64,000 nt of DNA, taken from assembly GCA_017745595.1 (NCBI GenBank), contig WMBV01000004.1:124001-188000 (forward strand), in the 5' to 3' direction. The position numbers and the translations under genes are program-made. How positions within the stretch are numbered: the stretch's first letter is position 1; each line of letters begins with the position of its first letter. Origin of the DNA: Bordetella petrii. Lineage in GTDB: Bacteria > Pseudomonadota > Gammaproteobacteria > Burkholderiales > Burkholderiaceae_B. The notes beneath the pieces are model-generated. The model worked only from the letters and a program-made list of their open reading frames with translations, ran no database searches and was not told where the DNA came from. Below, piece by piece: positions 1 to 7,420 of this stretch.

Positions 1-928
1 CGGTGCCGGCGGCGGCATCGCCCGGCCGCCGTCCGTTGGTGTAGACCCACAGGAAAGCAAGCAGCAGCGCCGTCGCCGACAGATAGCATTGCGCCAGCAA
101 CAGCGATTCGCCGGGCCGCAACCCGTGCGGAAAGAAGGGGCCGCGCTCGTCGGCCGCGTAATACAGCGCGATGGCGCCCAGGCTGATCAGGCCCAGCGCG
201 CCGCCGCGGCTGCCCCAGGCCATCGACATCACCGCCGCCAGCAGAATGGGCGCGCAGGCCAGCGGCAGCACCACGGCCGCGCGGTGCGCGCCGGGGGTGA
301 TCTCGGCGAAGACGTACCATGCGCTGGCGCACAGCAGCCCCCAGGCAATCAGGCCCGCCAGCAGGGCCGCCGCGCCGGGGCGCCGGGCCTGGCCGGCCAC
401 GTCGGTCCAGCTGAGGATGGCGATGGTGGGCAGCAGCACGCCGGCGAGATTGGCCGCCCACCAGATCCATACGGACCCCACGAACGGCAGCCCGTTCAGA
501 TAGGCCAGCCAGCCCACGCCCAGCACGGCCGCCAGGGCGCTGACCAGCACCGTGGCGCCGATCAGCACCAGCACGCCGTGCAAGTCGTCGCCGCGCCGCG
601 CATAGCGGCGCACCAGCCACGCGATGCCGGCATCGGCGGCCACGGAAATGCCGCCCAGGGCGATGGAGTTCAGGAAGTCGTGGTGTATCCAGGTGTCGAG
701 CAGCAGCCGGGCCGCGATGAAGGCGGCGAACAAGGCCGGCCAGCGGCGCGGCGGGGTAAGCAGGAAGCCGGATACGGCCACGCCGGCGGCCAGCCAGACG
801 AACGAGACGCGGGTGGCGGGGTCGTCGAGCCGCAGCGACACATAGCCGGCGGCGGCGTAGACCGCCGCCCAGAGCAATAGCGATAGCGCGGAACGAAGCA
901 GGGAACGGGCCATGCGGAAGTCTGCCAT
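1..928 (-). CDS. MASE1-type integral membrane sensor, N-terminal part (C-terminus outside window)
   Basis: The leftward frame starting near MADFRMARSLLRSALSLLL gives about 300 residues of mostly hydrophobic helices separated by short charged loops. Phrases such as FVWLAAGVAVSGFLL and WWAANLAGVLLPTIAIL match the layout of the MASE1 sensory domain, a bundle of 8-10 membrane helices. In other bacteria MASE1 is followed by a GGDEF, EAL or histidine kinase domain; that part would lie beyond the left edge, so the output activity cannot be stated. The start could also be the internal ATG at 913. The gene follows the cytochrome oxidase genes in the same direction but no functional tie can be shown. 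The family call is from hydropathy and memory of the domain, so it is moderate. Confidence 0.6.
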   Translation of the reverse strand, partial: MADFRMARSLLRSALSLLLWAAVYAAAGYVSLRLDDPATRVSFVWLAAGVAVSGFLLTPPRRWPALFAAFIAARLLLDTWIHHDFLNSIALGGISVAADAGIAWLVRRYARRGDDLHGVLVLIGATVLVSALAAVLGVGWLAYLNGLPFVGSVWIWWAANLAGVLLPTIAILSWTDVAGQARRPGAAALLAGLIAWGLLCASAWYVFAEITPGAHRAAVVLPLACAPILLAAVMSMAWGSRGGALGLISLGAIALYYAADERGPFFPHGLRPGESLLLAQCYLSATALLLAFLWVYTNGRRPGDAAAGT

Positions 929-992
929 GCGTGTGCTGTCGCGCAGTATGGCATAGAGGGCGGCCCGCTGTCTGCGCACGGGGGCGGCCGGT

Positions 993-1340
993 TCAGGCCG
1001 CGTGGCAGGTCGGCACCATCAGCGCGGGCAGGGTCTGCCAGACGATGGCGATGGCGGCCAGCAGGCTGAGCGCGCCGGCTACCCAGCGAAAAAAGCCCGG
1101 CTCGTCGGTGGGCGGCCAGCGATGCCAATGCCGCCAGTAGACCAGCGCGATGGCGGCCAGCGCCAGCAGCGCGGCGGCGATCATGACCCATGCCGCCAGC
1201 CCGCCGTCCACCCACAGCCCATGCAGGGCCGGGCGCGCGCAGAAGACGCCGTTGGCCGCGTAGATGAATACGAAATGCGCGGCCCAGGCCAGCGGGCCGG
1301 CCAGCCAGGGCAGAAACATCGAGATCGAGCGCATGCTCAT
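993..1340 (-). CDS. Small membrane protein of the cytochrome oxidase cluster
   Basis: This 115-residue protein has three clear hydrophobic segments (roughly residues 8-30, 48-68 and 84-105) and few other features. It starts 28 nt after the fused oxidase subunit I/III gene in the same direction, so it is probably in that operon. Small membrane proteins in this position are often accessory or subunit IV-like polypeptides of haem-copper oxidases. I do not recognise a specific family; the role in the oxidase is inferred from position only. Confidence 0.6.
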   Translation of the reverse strand: MSMRSISMFLPWLAGPLAWAAHFVFIYAANGVFCARPALHGLWVDGGLAAWVMIAAALLALAAIALVYWRHWHRWPPTDEPGFFRWVAGALSLLAAIAIVWQTLPALMVPTCHAA

Positions 1341-1368
1341 GCGCGGTTCCTTTTAGTGTGACCAGGCC

Positions 1369-3891
1369 CTAGCCCACCCAGCGCGGAAAGCCGTGCAGCA
1401 CGCAAGTGCCCAGCAATCCTTGCACGACCGTGTAGTGCCACAGCAAGGCCGTGTTGTCGAAGCAGGCGCGGCGGTCGGCCGCCAGCCTGCCGGCCCACGA
1501 CCGCGCCGCCGTGAACAGGCCCATGAAGCCCAGCGCGGCCACCAGCAGGGCCTGCAGGCCGATGACGGCATACACCGCGGCGGCGTAGGCGCTGTCTGGC
1601 GGACGCAGGCCGGTGCGCCATTGCGCGGCGGCTTCCAGCCCCACGGCGGCCGCCAGCATCAGGCAGCCCAGCGGCAGGCCGATGCGCACCCAACCCTGGC
1701 GGCCGTGTTGCAGTCCGCGGCCGCCGGCCCAGACCAGCACGCTGCTGAAGACCAGCAGCGCGGCGCCGGACAGGGGCACCGGCAGGGCGACCAGCGCGTC
1801 CGCGGCGGGCCAGCCCCGGGGCGCGACGGTCCACAAGAAAAAATACGCAAACAGCAGGGCGCTGAAGATGCTGCCGCACACCATGATCAGCATGACCATC
1901 GCCCACCACGAATGCGATCCGCTGCCGGTGCAGAATACCGGCAGCCGCCATCCGCCGCCCACATCCACCGGCGCGTGGGTGGGTGCGGGATCGGCGTCCC
2001 ACAGCCAGCGCAGGATCATGGCAATGGCCAGGACGCCGAACAGCGCGGCCGGCACCATCAGTTTCACCGTCAGCAGCAGGAAGAAGCTGGCGGTGCCCAG
2101 GGCGGCCAGCACCGGCGGCCAGCCGGGACCGGGCAGCCGCAGCACGTATTGGGGGCGCGCCTCGATGGCGCTGGTGACCAGCGTGGTGCGTTCGCCCGTG
2201 AGCGCGCCCGGCAGGTAATAGCGGCCCGCGTCGACGTCGGCCGCCAGGCCGGGCTGGTCCCACAGCGGTTCGCGGCTGCCGACCCACGGCACGCTGCGCG
2301 GGCCCGCGACCCCGGCGGGCAGCCATTCCAGCGTGCCGGCCCGCCACACGTTGCCGGCATTGTGCGCCACCGACGGCCGGAAGTTGCGTGCCAGGTCGAC
2401 CAGAAACACCAGCACCCCGGCCGCGATGATGTAGGCCCCGATGGTCGACGCCAGGTTCAGCGCGCCCCAGCCGTAGCTGTCGGCATAGGTGTAGACCCGG
2501 CGCGGCATGCCCGCCAGGCCCGTCAGGTGCATGGGGAAAAATCCCAGGTTGAAGCCGATGAACATCAGCCAGAAAGCCCAGCGCCCCAGGCGCTCGGACA
2601 AGGCCCGGCGGCTGACGAACGGCATCCAGTAATAAAACGCCGCGAACAGCGGGAACACCATGCCGCCCACCAGCACATAGTGCAGGTGCGCCACGATGAA
2701 ATAGGTATCGTGCGCCTGCCAGTCGAACGGAATGACCGCCACCATGACGCCGGTCAGGCCGCCCAGCACGAAGATGAAGAAAAAGCCCAGGATGAACAGC
2801 AGGGGCGTCTTCAGGGGCCGCAGGCGGGGCGCCGCCGCGATGGTGGCGATCCAGGCGAAGATCTGGATGCCGGTGGGAATGGACACCGCCATGCTGGCCG
2901 CCGAGGCGAAGCTTAACGATAGCTGCGGAATGCCGCTGGCGAACATGTGGTGCACCCACAGGCCGAAGCTGAGAAAGCTGGTGGCCACCACCGCCATTAC
3001 CACCGCCCGGTAGCCCACCAGGGGGCGCCCGGCCATGGCGGGCACGATCATCGACACCATGCCGGCCGCCGGCAGGAAAATGATGTAGACCTCGGGGTGG
3101 CCGAACAGCCAGAACAAATGCTGCCACAGTAGCGGGTCGCCGCCTTTATCGGCAATGAAGAACGGCATGCCGAAAGCGCGTTCGAGTTCCAGCAGCGCGG
3201 TGGCCACGATCACCGCCGGAAACGCGATGATGACCATGCCCGAGAACGCCAGCATGATCCACGCGAAGATCGGCAGTTTGTCGAGCGACATGCCGGGCGC
3301 GCGGGTGCGCAGAATGCCCACCGCCAGTTCGATGGCCCCGGCGATCGCCGAGATCTCGATGAAGCCTATGCCCAGCAGCCACAGGTCGGCATTGATGGCG
3401 GGCGAATAGGCGGTGCTGGTCAGCGGCGGGTACATGAACCAGCCGCCGTCGGGGGCCAGGCCCACGAAGATGCTGCAGAAAAACACCAGCCCGCCGATGG
3501 CATAGGCCCAGTATGCGTAAGACGACAGGCGGGGAAAGGGCAGGTCGCGCGCGCCCAGCATATTGGGCAGCAGCAGCACCGCCATGGCTTCCACCGCGGG
3601 CACTGCGAACAGGAACATCATCACCGTGCCATGCATGGTGAACAGCTGGTTGTAGAGCGCGTGGCCGATGAGGTCGTTGTCGGGCACGGCCAACTGCGTG
3701 CGCATCAGCAGGGCCAGTATGCCCGCCAGCAAGAAGAACAGCATGGCCGTGCCGATATACAGCAGGCCGACGTAGTTGTTGTTGACCACCGTGATGGCGC
3801 GCCACCCGGTCGGGCGCCGCCACAGGCGTTCCAGTTGCTCGCGTTCGCCCGCGGGCCGCGGCAGCGCGTTGGGCAGGGTGTCGGGCCTCAT
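1369..3891 (-). CDS. ctaD: Cytochrome c oxidase subunit I fused to subunit III
   Basis: This is the catalytic subunit of a haem-copper terminal oxidase in the inner membrane. It shows the expected ligand motifs: a low-spin haem histidine in FTMHGTVMMF, GHPEVY with the CuB histidine and cross-linked tyrosine, the CuB pair WVHHMF, and HDTYFIVAHLHY for the two haems. At 840 residues it is far longer than a plain subunit I (about 530-550). The extra C-terminal 250 residues carry further membrane helices, including WWAMVMLIMVCGSIFSALLF, and correspond to a fused subunit III, as in several bacterial caa3 oxidases. Its ATG overlaps the stop of the upstream subunit II gene (ATGA), indicating translational coupling. 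The conserved glutamate in GHPEV fits an A1-type proton path. Confidence 0.93.
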   Translation of the reverse strand: MRPDTLPNALPRPAGEREQLERLWRRPTGWRAITVVNNNYVGLLYIGTAMLFFLLAGILALLMRTQLAVPDNDLIGHALYNQLFTMHGTVMMFLFAVPAVEAMAVLLLPNMLGARDLPFPRLSSYAYWAYAIGGLVFFCSIFVGLAPDGGWFMYPPLTSTAYSPAINADLWLLGIGFIEISAIAGAIELAVGILRTRAPGMSLDKLPIFAWIMLAFSGMVIIAFPAVIVATALLELERAFGMPFFIADKGGDPLLWQHLFWLFGHPEVYIIFLPAAGMVSMIVPAMAGRPLVGYRAVVMAVVATSFLSFGLWVHHMFASGIPQLSLSFASAASMAVSIPTGIQIFAWIATIAAAPRLRPLKTPLLFILGFFFIFVLGGLTGVMVAVIPFDWQAHDTYFIVAHLHYVLVGGMVFPLFAAFYYWMPFVSRRALSERLGRWAFWLMFIGFNLGFFPMHLTGLAGMPRRVYTYADSYGWGALNLASTIGAYIIAAGVLVFLVDLARNFRPSVAHNAGNVWRAGTLEWLPAGVAGPRSVPWVGSREPLWDQPGLAADVDAGRYYLPGALTGERTTLVTSAIEARPQYVLRLPGPGWPPVLAALGTASFFLLLTVKLMVPAALFGVLAIAMILRWLWDADPAPTHAPVDVGGGWRLPVFCTGSGSHSWWAMVMLIMVCGSIFSALLFAYFFLWTVAPRGWPAADALVALPVPLSGAALLVFSSVLVWAGGRGLQHGRQGWVRIGLPLGCLMLAAAVGLEAAAQWRTGLRPPDSAYAAAVYAVIGLQALLVAALGFMGLFTAARSWAGRLAADRRACFDNTALLWHYTVVQGLLGTCVLHGFPRWVG

Positions 3892-4877
3892 TGCAGGCTT
3901 TCCAGGTAGTGGGCCACGGCGCGCAGCTGCTCGCCGGACAGATGCTTGAACGTAGGCATGCCGTTACCCGGCTTGATGTGCTGGCTGCCCGCGATCCAGC
4001 CGGCCAGCGTGCCGGCGTTGTTCGGCAAGACGCCCGCGGCCAGCGACGGGCGGCTGCCTACGTGAGTCAGGTCGGGGCCCTGCGTGCCGGCGGCGGCCGT
4101 GCCGCGCACGGTGTGGCACCGCGCGCAGGCTTGCATGAAGACCTGGCGGCCCTGCAGCAGGCGGGCCTGTCCGTCTTGGGCGGGCGCGGCGGGCCGCCGT
4201 TGCGCCCGCATCCAGGCCTGGAACTCGGCGGCGGACAGCACCTGCACGTCGAGCATCATGTTGGCGTGCTGCGCGCCGCAGTATTCCGCGCACTGCCCGC
4301 GCAGGCTGCCGGTTTCCCGCGCGCGCACGCGCAGCCGGTTGACGTGGCCCGGCACCATGTCCCGCTTGCCGGCCAGGTTGGGCACCCAGAAGCTGTGCAC
4401 GACATTGCGCGACGCAAGCAGCAAATCCACCGGCTGGCCGACCGGAATGCGGATTTCGTTGGCCGTCTCGAACAGCGCCTGGCCGTGTTCGTCCAGGTAG
4501 CGCACCCGCCACCACCACATTTCGCCCATGACCTCGATGCGCACCGCGGCGGGGGCATCGCTGCGCTGCATCGCGGCCGCCAGGCCCAGGCCGTACACCA
4601 GCAGGGCCGACAGCACCGCCACCGGAAACACCACGCCCGCGCCGATCAGCCAGCCGCGCGCGTACAAGTGCCGGCGCCACCGTTGCGGGCCGTACAGCGC
4701 CAGCGCCAGCAGCAGCATGACCAGCACGAAAATCCCGGCGCCGCCCAGCACCATCGCCCAGCCGGCCTCGGCGCTGAAACCGGCCTGGTCGCCCCTGGGA
4801 TGCAAGGCCGACTGGCGGTCGGCCCACATCGTCGCAAGCGGCACGGCAAGAACAGCGTAGGCGCTGAGGTGGGGCAT
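3888..4877 (-). CDS. ctaC: Cytochrome c oxidase subunit II with C-terminal haem c domain (caa3 type)
   Basis: The 329-residue protein has two N-terminal hydrophobic segments (about residues 41-62 and 77-102) and a periplasmic cupredoxin domain. The CuA ligands are visible as H161, C196, C200, H204 and M207. The motif GEMWWWRVRY is the aromatic electron-entry patch. A C-terminal cytochrome c domain follows, with CARCH at 251-255 and a likely axial methionine at M307. A fused haem c marks a caa3-type enzyme that takes electrons directly from its own c domain. The open frame extends further upstream, but that stretch is proline/arginine-rich and unlike the family, so I start at the ATG giving MPHLSAY. 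It is divergent from the cytochrome c genes at 5.1 kb. Confidence 0.9.
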   Translation of the reverse strand: MPHLSAYAVLAVPLATMWADRQSALHPRGDQAGFSAEAGWAMVLGGAGIFVLVMLLLALALYGPQRWRRHLYARGWLIGAGVVFPVAVLSALLVYGLGLAAAMQRSDAPAAVRIEVMGEMWWWRVRYLDEHGQALFETANEIRIPVGQPVDLLLASRNVVHSFWVPNLAGKRDMVPGHVNRLRVRARETGSLRGQCAEYCGAQHANMMLDVQVLSAAEFQAWMRAQRRPAAPAQDGQARLLQGRQVFMQACARCHTVRGTAAAGTQGPDLTHVGSRPSLAAGVLPNNAGTLAGWIAGSQHIKPGNGMPTFKHLSGEQLRAVAHYLESLQ

Positions 4878-5094
4878 ATCGGGCAAACCGCCAGAGTGGG
4901 GGAACAGGCCGTGCAAAGCACGTGCCGTGCCAGCGGCGCATCGGGCCGCGGCAGGCGGCCCGCGCGGGGCGCCGCCGGAAAAATTTACCGGCGGCGCGGT
5001 TTTTTGCCGCAAATGCCGTGCCCAAGCCGGCCGCCGCCGCCGCGGCGCCGGGGCGGGCAAAGAAATTGCTGTGTCCTCGGAAAAAAGGATGCCC

Positions 5095-5574
5095 ATGCCC
5101 AGATCGACGCTCGCGGGGATGCCCCCAGGCTGGCCGGACCCGCCCGTGGCCCGCGCCCTTGGCTGGCCGCGGGCCGCGTGGCGGCCGGCGGGCCTGGGCG
5201 CCGCCCTGGCCTGGTCGGCCCTGCTGGCCCTGGCGGGCTGCGGCGACGCGCCGCCGCCGCTGGCGCCGCCCGCGCAGGCCGTTGCCTTGCCGGGCGCCGA
5301 CAGCGTCCGGGGGCGCCAGCGCATTGCCGAGTACGGCTGCGTCAGCTGTCATCAGATTCCCGGCATACGCGGCGCCGGCGCGCGCGTCGGGCCGCCGCTG
5401 CGGCATCTGGCCAGCCGCGCCTACCTGGGCGGCGTGCTGGCCAATACGCCCGCCAATCTAGTGCGCTGGCTGCGCGATCCACCCGCCATCGCGCCGCATA
5501 CCGCCATGCCCGACGTGGGGCTGAGCGAGGCCGATGCCCGCGACATCGCCGCCTATCTGCTCACCTTGCGCTGA
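5095..5574 (+). CDS. Lipoprotein cytochrome c, single haem
   Basis: This small protein (159 residues from the ATG at 5095) has a hydrophobic leader ending LALAGC, a lipobox, so it is probably tethered in the periplasm. One haem c site is visible in YGCVSCHQIPG and a methionine ligand in TAMPDV. The start at 5095 is preferred over 5089 because AAAAGGA lies at a usual distance upstream. It heads a rightward pair with the dihaem cytochrome 12 nt downstream and is divergent from the oxidase operon. A role in delivering electrons to the oxidase is inferred. Its haem domain closely resembles the second haem domain of its neighbour. Confidence 0.85.
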   Translation: MPRSTLAGMPPGWPDPPVARALGWPRAAWRPAGLGAALAWSALLALAGCGDAPPPLAPPAQAVALPGADSVRGRQRIAEYGCVSCHQIPGIRGAGARVGPPLRHLASRAYLGGVLANTPANLVRWLRDPPAIAPHTAMPDVGLSEADARDIAAYLLTLR

Positions 5575-5586
5575 AAGGATGCCGCC

Positions 5587-6447
5587 ATGAAACCCTGGAT
5601 GCGTACCGCCGGCATTACTCTGGGGGCCACCGCCGTCGCCGGGGTGGCGGCCGCCCTGGGCCTGGTCTACAGCGGCTGGTACGACAGCACCGCCACCAAC
5701 CCGCACACGCCGCCGGTCAACCATGTGCTGGACATCGCCTTGCAGCGCTCGGTCACCGTGCGGGCCGCCGACGTGGATGTGCCGCCGCTGGATGACCCGC
5801 AGCGTGCCATCGACGGCTTCAAGCTCTTTCGCGCCCACTGTGTGCAGTGCCACGGCGCGCCCGGCGTCGCGCCGGAACCTTTCGCGCGCGGCCTGATGCC
5901 GGCCCCGGCCGCCTTGGTGGACACGGCCCGGCATTGGCCGGCGTCCGAGGTCTACTGGGTAATCCGCTACGGCGCAAAAATGACGGGCATGCCCGCCTGG
6001 CAATATCGCATCAGCGACGACGACATCTGGAACGTGGTGGCCTTCATGAAAGTCCTGCCCACGTTGTCTGTGGCGGACTATCGGGCGTGGGACAGCAGGC
6101 ATGCCGGCGGATCGGCACCGTCTCCGCCGCCGGTGACGCCGGCCGCCGAGTTGCGCGTGGGCGACGCCGAAGCCGGCCGCAAAGCCATGCAGCAGTACCT
6201 GTGCATTACCTGCCATGCCATCCCCGGCGTGGTCGGCGCCAACCGCCACGTCGGCCCGCCGTTGCAGGGCATCGCCAGGCAGCAGTACATCGCCGGCATA
6301 CTGCCCAACACCCCGGACAACATGGTGCGCTGGCTGCGCGGCCCCACCGCCATCGACCCGGACTCGGCCATGCCCAACCTGGACGTCAGCGAGCAGGACG
6401 CACGGGACATGGCCGCCTACCTGTACACGCTGGACGACGCCAAATAA
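5587..6447 (+). CDS. Dihaem cytochrome c, membrane-anchored
   Basis: The 286-residue protein begins with one hydrophobic segment (about residues 7-28, probable uncleaved anchor) and has two haem c motifs: HCVQCHG in the first domain and LCITCHAIPG in the second, with SAMPN as a likely methionine ligand. The second domain aligns along its whole length with the haem domain of the upstream cytochrome (shared VGPPL, NTP, MVRWLR/LVRWLR and DARDxAAYL elements). The two genes probably work together as electron carriers to the adjacent caa3 oxidase. An AAAGGA ribosome site lies just upstream. Confidence 0.85.
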   Translation: MKPWMRTAGITLGATAVAGVAAALGLVYSGWYDSTATNPHTPPVNHVLDIALQRSVTVRAADVDVPPLDDPQRAIDGFKLFRAHCVQCHGAPGVAPEPFARGLMPAPAALVDTARHWPASEVYWVIRYGAKMTGMPAWQYRISDDDIWNVVAFMKVLPTLSVADYRAWDSRHAGGSAPSPPPVTPAAELRVGDAEAGRKAMQQYLCITCHAIPGVVGANRHVGPPLQGIARQQYIAGILPNTPDNMVRWLRGPTAIDPDSAMPNLDVSEQDARDMAAYLYTLDDAK

Positions 6448-6527
6448 GTGGCCGAACGGCTTCGATGCAGTCGGGGAAATACACCCGGCAGCAATCTTCT
6501 CAATACACCCAGGGCACCCGCCGCTGC

Positions 6528-7292
6528 TTACACCATCAGCATCGTAGACAAATCCGCCGCCAGTTCCCGCATGGCCTGCGCCACCGGGCCTTCAAGCTTT
6601 TCACGTGTCATGACGGAACTGGCGCCGCCGCAGTTCATGGCCATGACGTGCCGGCCATTGGGCGACACGATGGCGATTCCCAGGGCGTTCACATCCGGAT
6701 GGTAGCGCTGCAGATTCAGCACGTAGCCGCGCTCGCGATACGTGTCGAGGGCTTCATCGAGATAACGGCGGTGTTCTTCCCAGTGCTGGGGATGCGCCTG
6801 CTTCAGTTCTTGCAGCAGCGATGTGCGTTCGGCTTCTGGCAGAGCGGCCATGTAGGCGGCACCCACGGCGGAGCGCTGGATCTGCAGGGCCGAGCCCACA
6901 TGGAAGTTCAGCTGCAGCATGGTGGGTGCCGAGGCCCGGGCCACGATGCGCATGTGGAGCTTGTCGCGGCCGGCGACCGAGACGGATGAGTCGAAGCGGT
7001 TGGCGATTTCGGTGATGCGGGGCTGCGCGACCTCGGCGATGCCGCCGTGCGACAGCGCTTCGCACCCCAGCGCCAGGACCCCGGGGCTGACCCGCAGTTT
7101 TTCCACGTCGTGCCCCGGCTCAAGGTAGCCGGCTTTTTGCAGCGTATAGCAAAGGCGCCAGACGGTGGATTGCGACAGCCCCAGCATGCGCGCGATTTCG
7201 GTGCTGCCGAGTTCGCGGTGTTCGCTGGTGAAGCAGCGCAGGACATCCAGGCCTCGGGCCAGTGCGGTGACGAAATGCCGATCTTCCTTCAT
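6528..7292 (-). CDS. IclR family transcriptional regulator
   Basis: From the ATG preceded by AGAGGT the protein is 254 residues, normal for IclR regulators. Residues about 8-70 form the winged helix-turn-helix (ELGSTEIARMLGLSQSTVWR), and the rest is the effector-binding domain. It is divergent from the ADP-forming acyl-CoA synthetase at 7421. The 128-nt gap holds a 15-bp palindrome (7375-7389) that recurs in front of the leftward operon beginning at 21172. I infer that this protein controls both, probably in response to the acid or its CoA ester. Effector unknown. Confidence 0.88.
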   Translation of the reverse strand: MKEDRHFVTALARGLDVLRCFTSEHRELGSTEIARMLGLSQSTVWRLCYTLQKAGYLEPGHDVEKLRVSPGVLALGCEALSHGGIAEVAQPRITEIANRFDSSVSVAGRDKLHMRIVARASAPTMLQLNFHVGSALQIQRSAVGAAYMAALPEAERTSLLQELKQAHPQHWEEHRRYLDEALDTYRERGYVLNLQRYHPDVNALGIAIVSPNGRHVMAMNCGGASSVMTREKLEGPVAQAMRELAADLSTMLMV

Positions 7293-7362
7293 GGGACCTC
7301 TGGGTAGGCATGCGGTTGCCAGCCGCCGATGCGTTGACAGTGCTGATAGTAGACTCTTACAC

Positions 7363-7405
7363 TGATCTGCATAGCAGTTGATCAAACTGTACTGCAAATT
7401 ATAAG
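7363..7405 (+). promoter_or_regulatory. Putative IclR operator and promoter element, copy A
   Basis: The stretch contains the palindrome CAGTTGATCAAACTG (7375-7389) followed by CTGCAAATTATAAG, ending 15 nt before the synthetase ATG. A closely similar element with the same order and orientation relative to its gene lies before the operon start at 21172. TTGATC (7378-7383) and TATAAG (7400-7405) are 16 nt apart and could be promoter hexamers overlapped by the operator. The assignment to the adjacent IclR regulator is inference. Confidence 0.6.
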
Positions 7406-7420
7406 TGAGGCAACGATTTC

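Noticed and set aside
1393-2916. Rightward 507-codon frame opposite the oxidase gene
   Set aside because: Composition is Q/H/R/G-rich and it lies wholly inside the cytochrome oxidase subunit I gene.
3891-5795. Rightward 634-codon frame upstream of and through the cytochrome c genes
   Set aside because: It covers subunit II in antisense and then the cytochromes out of frame; the true cytochrome frames have haem motifs and signal sequences.
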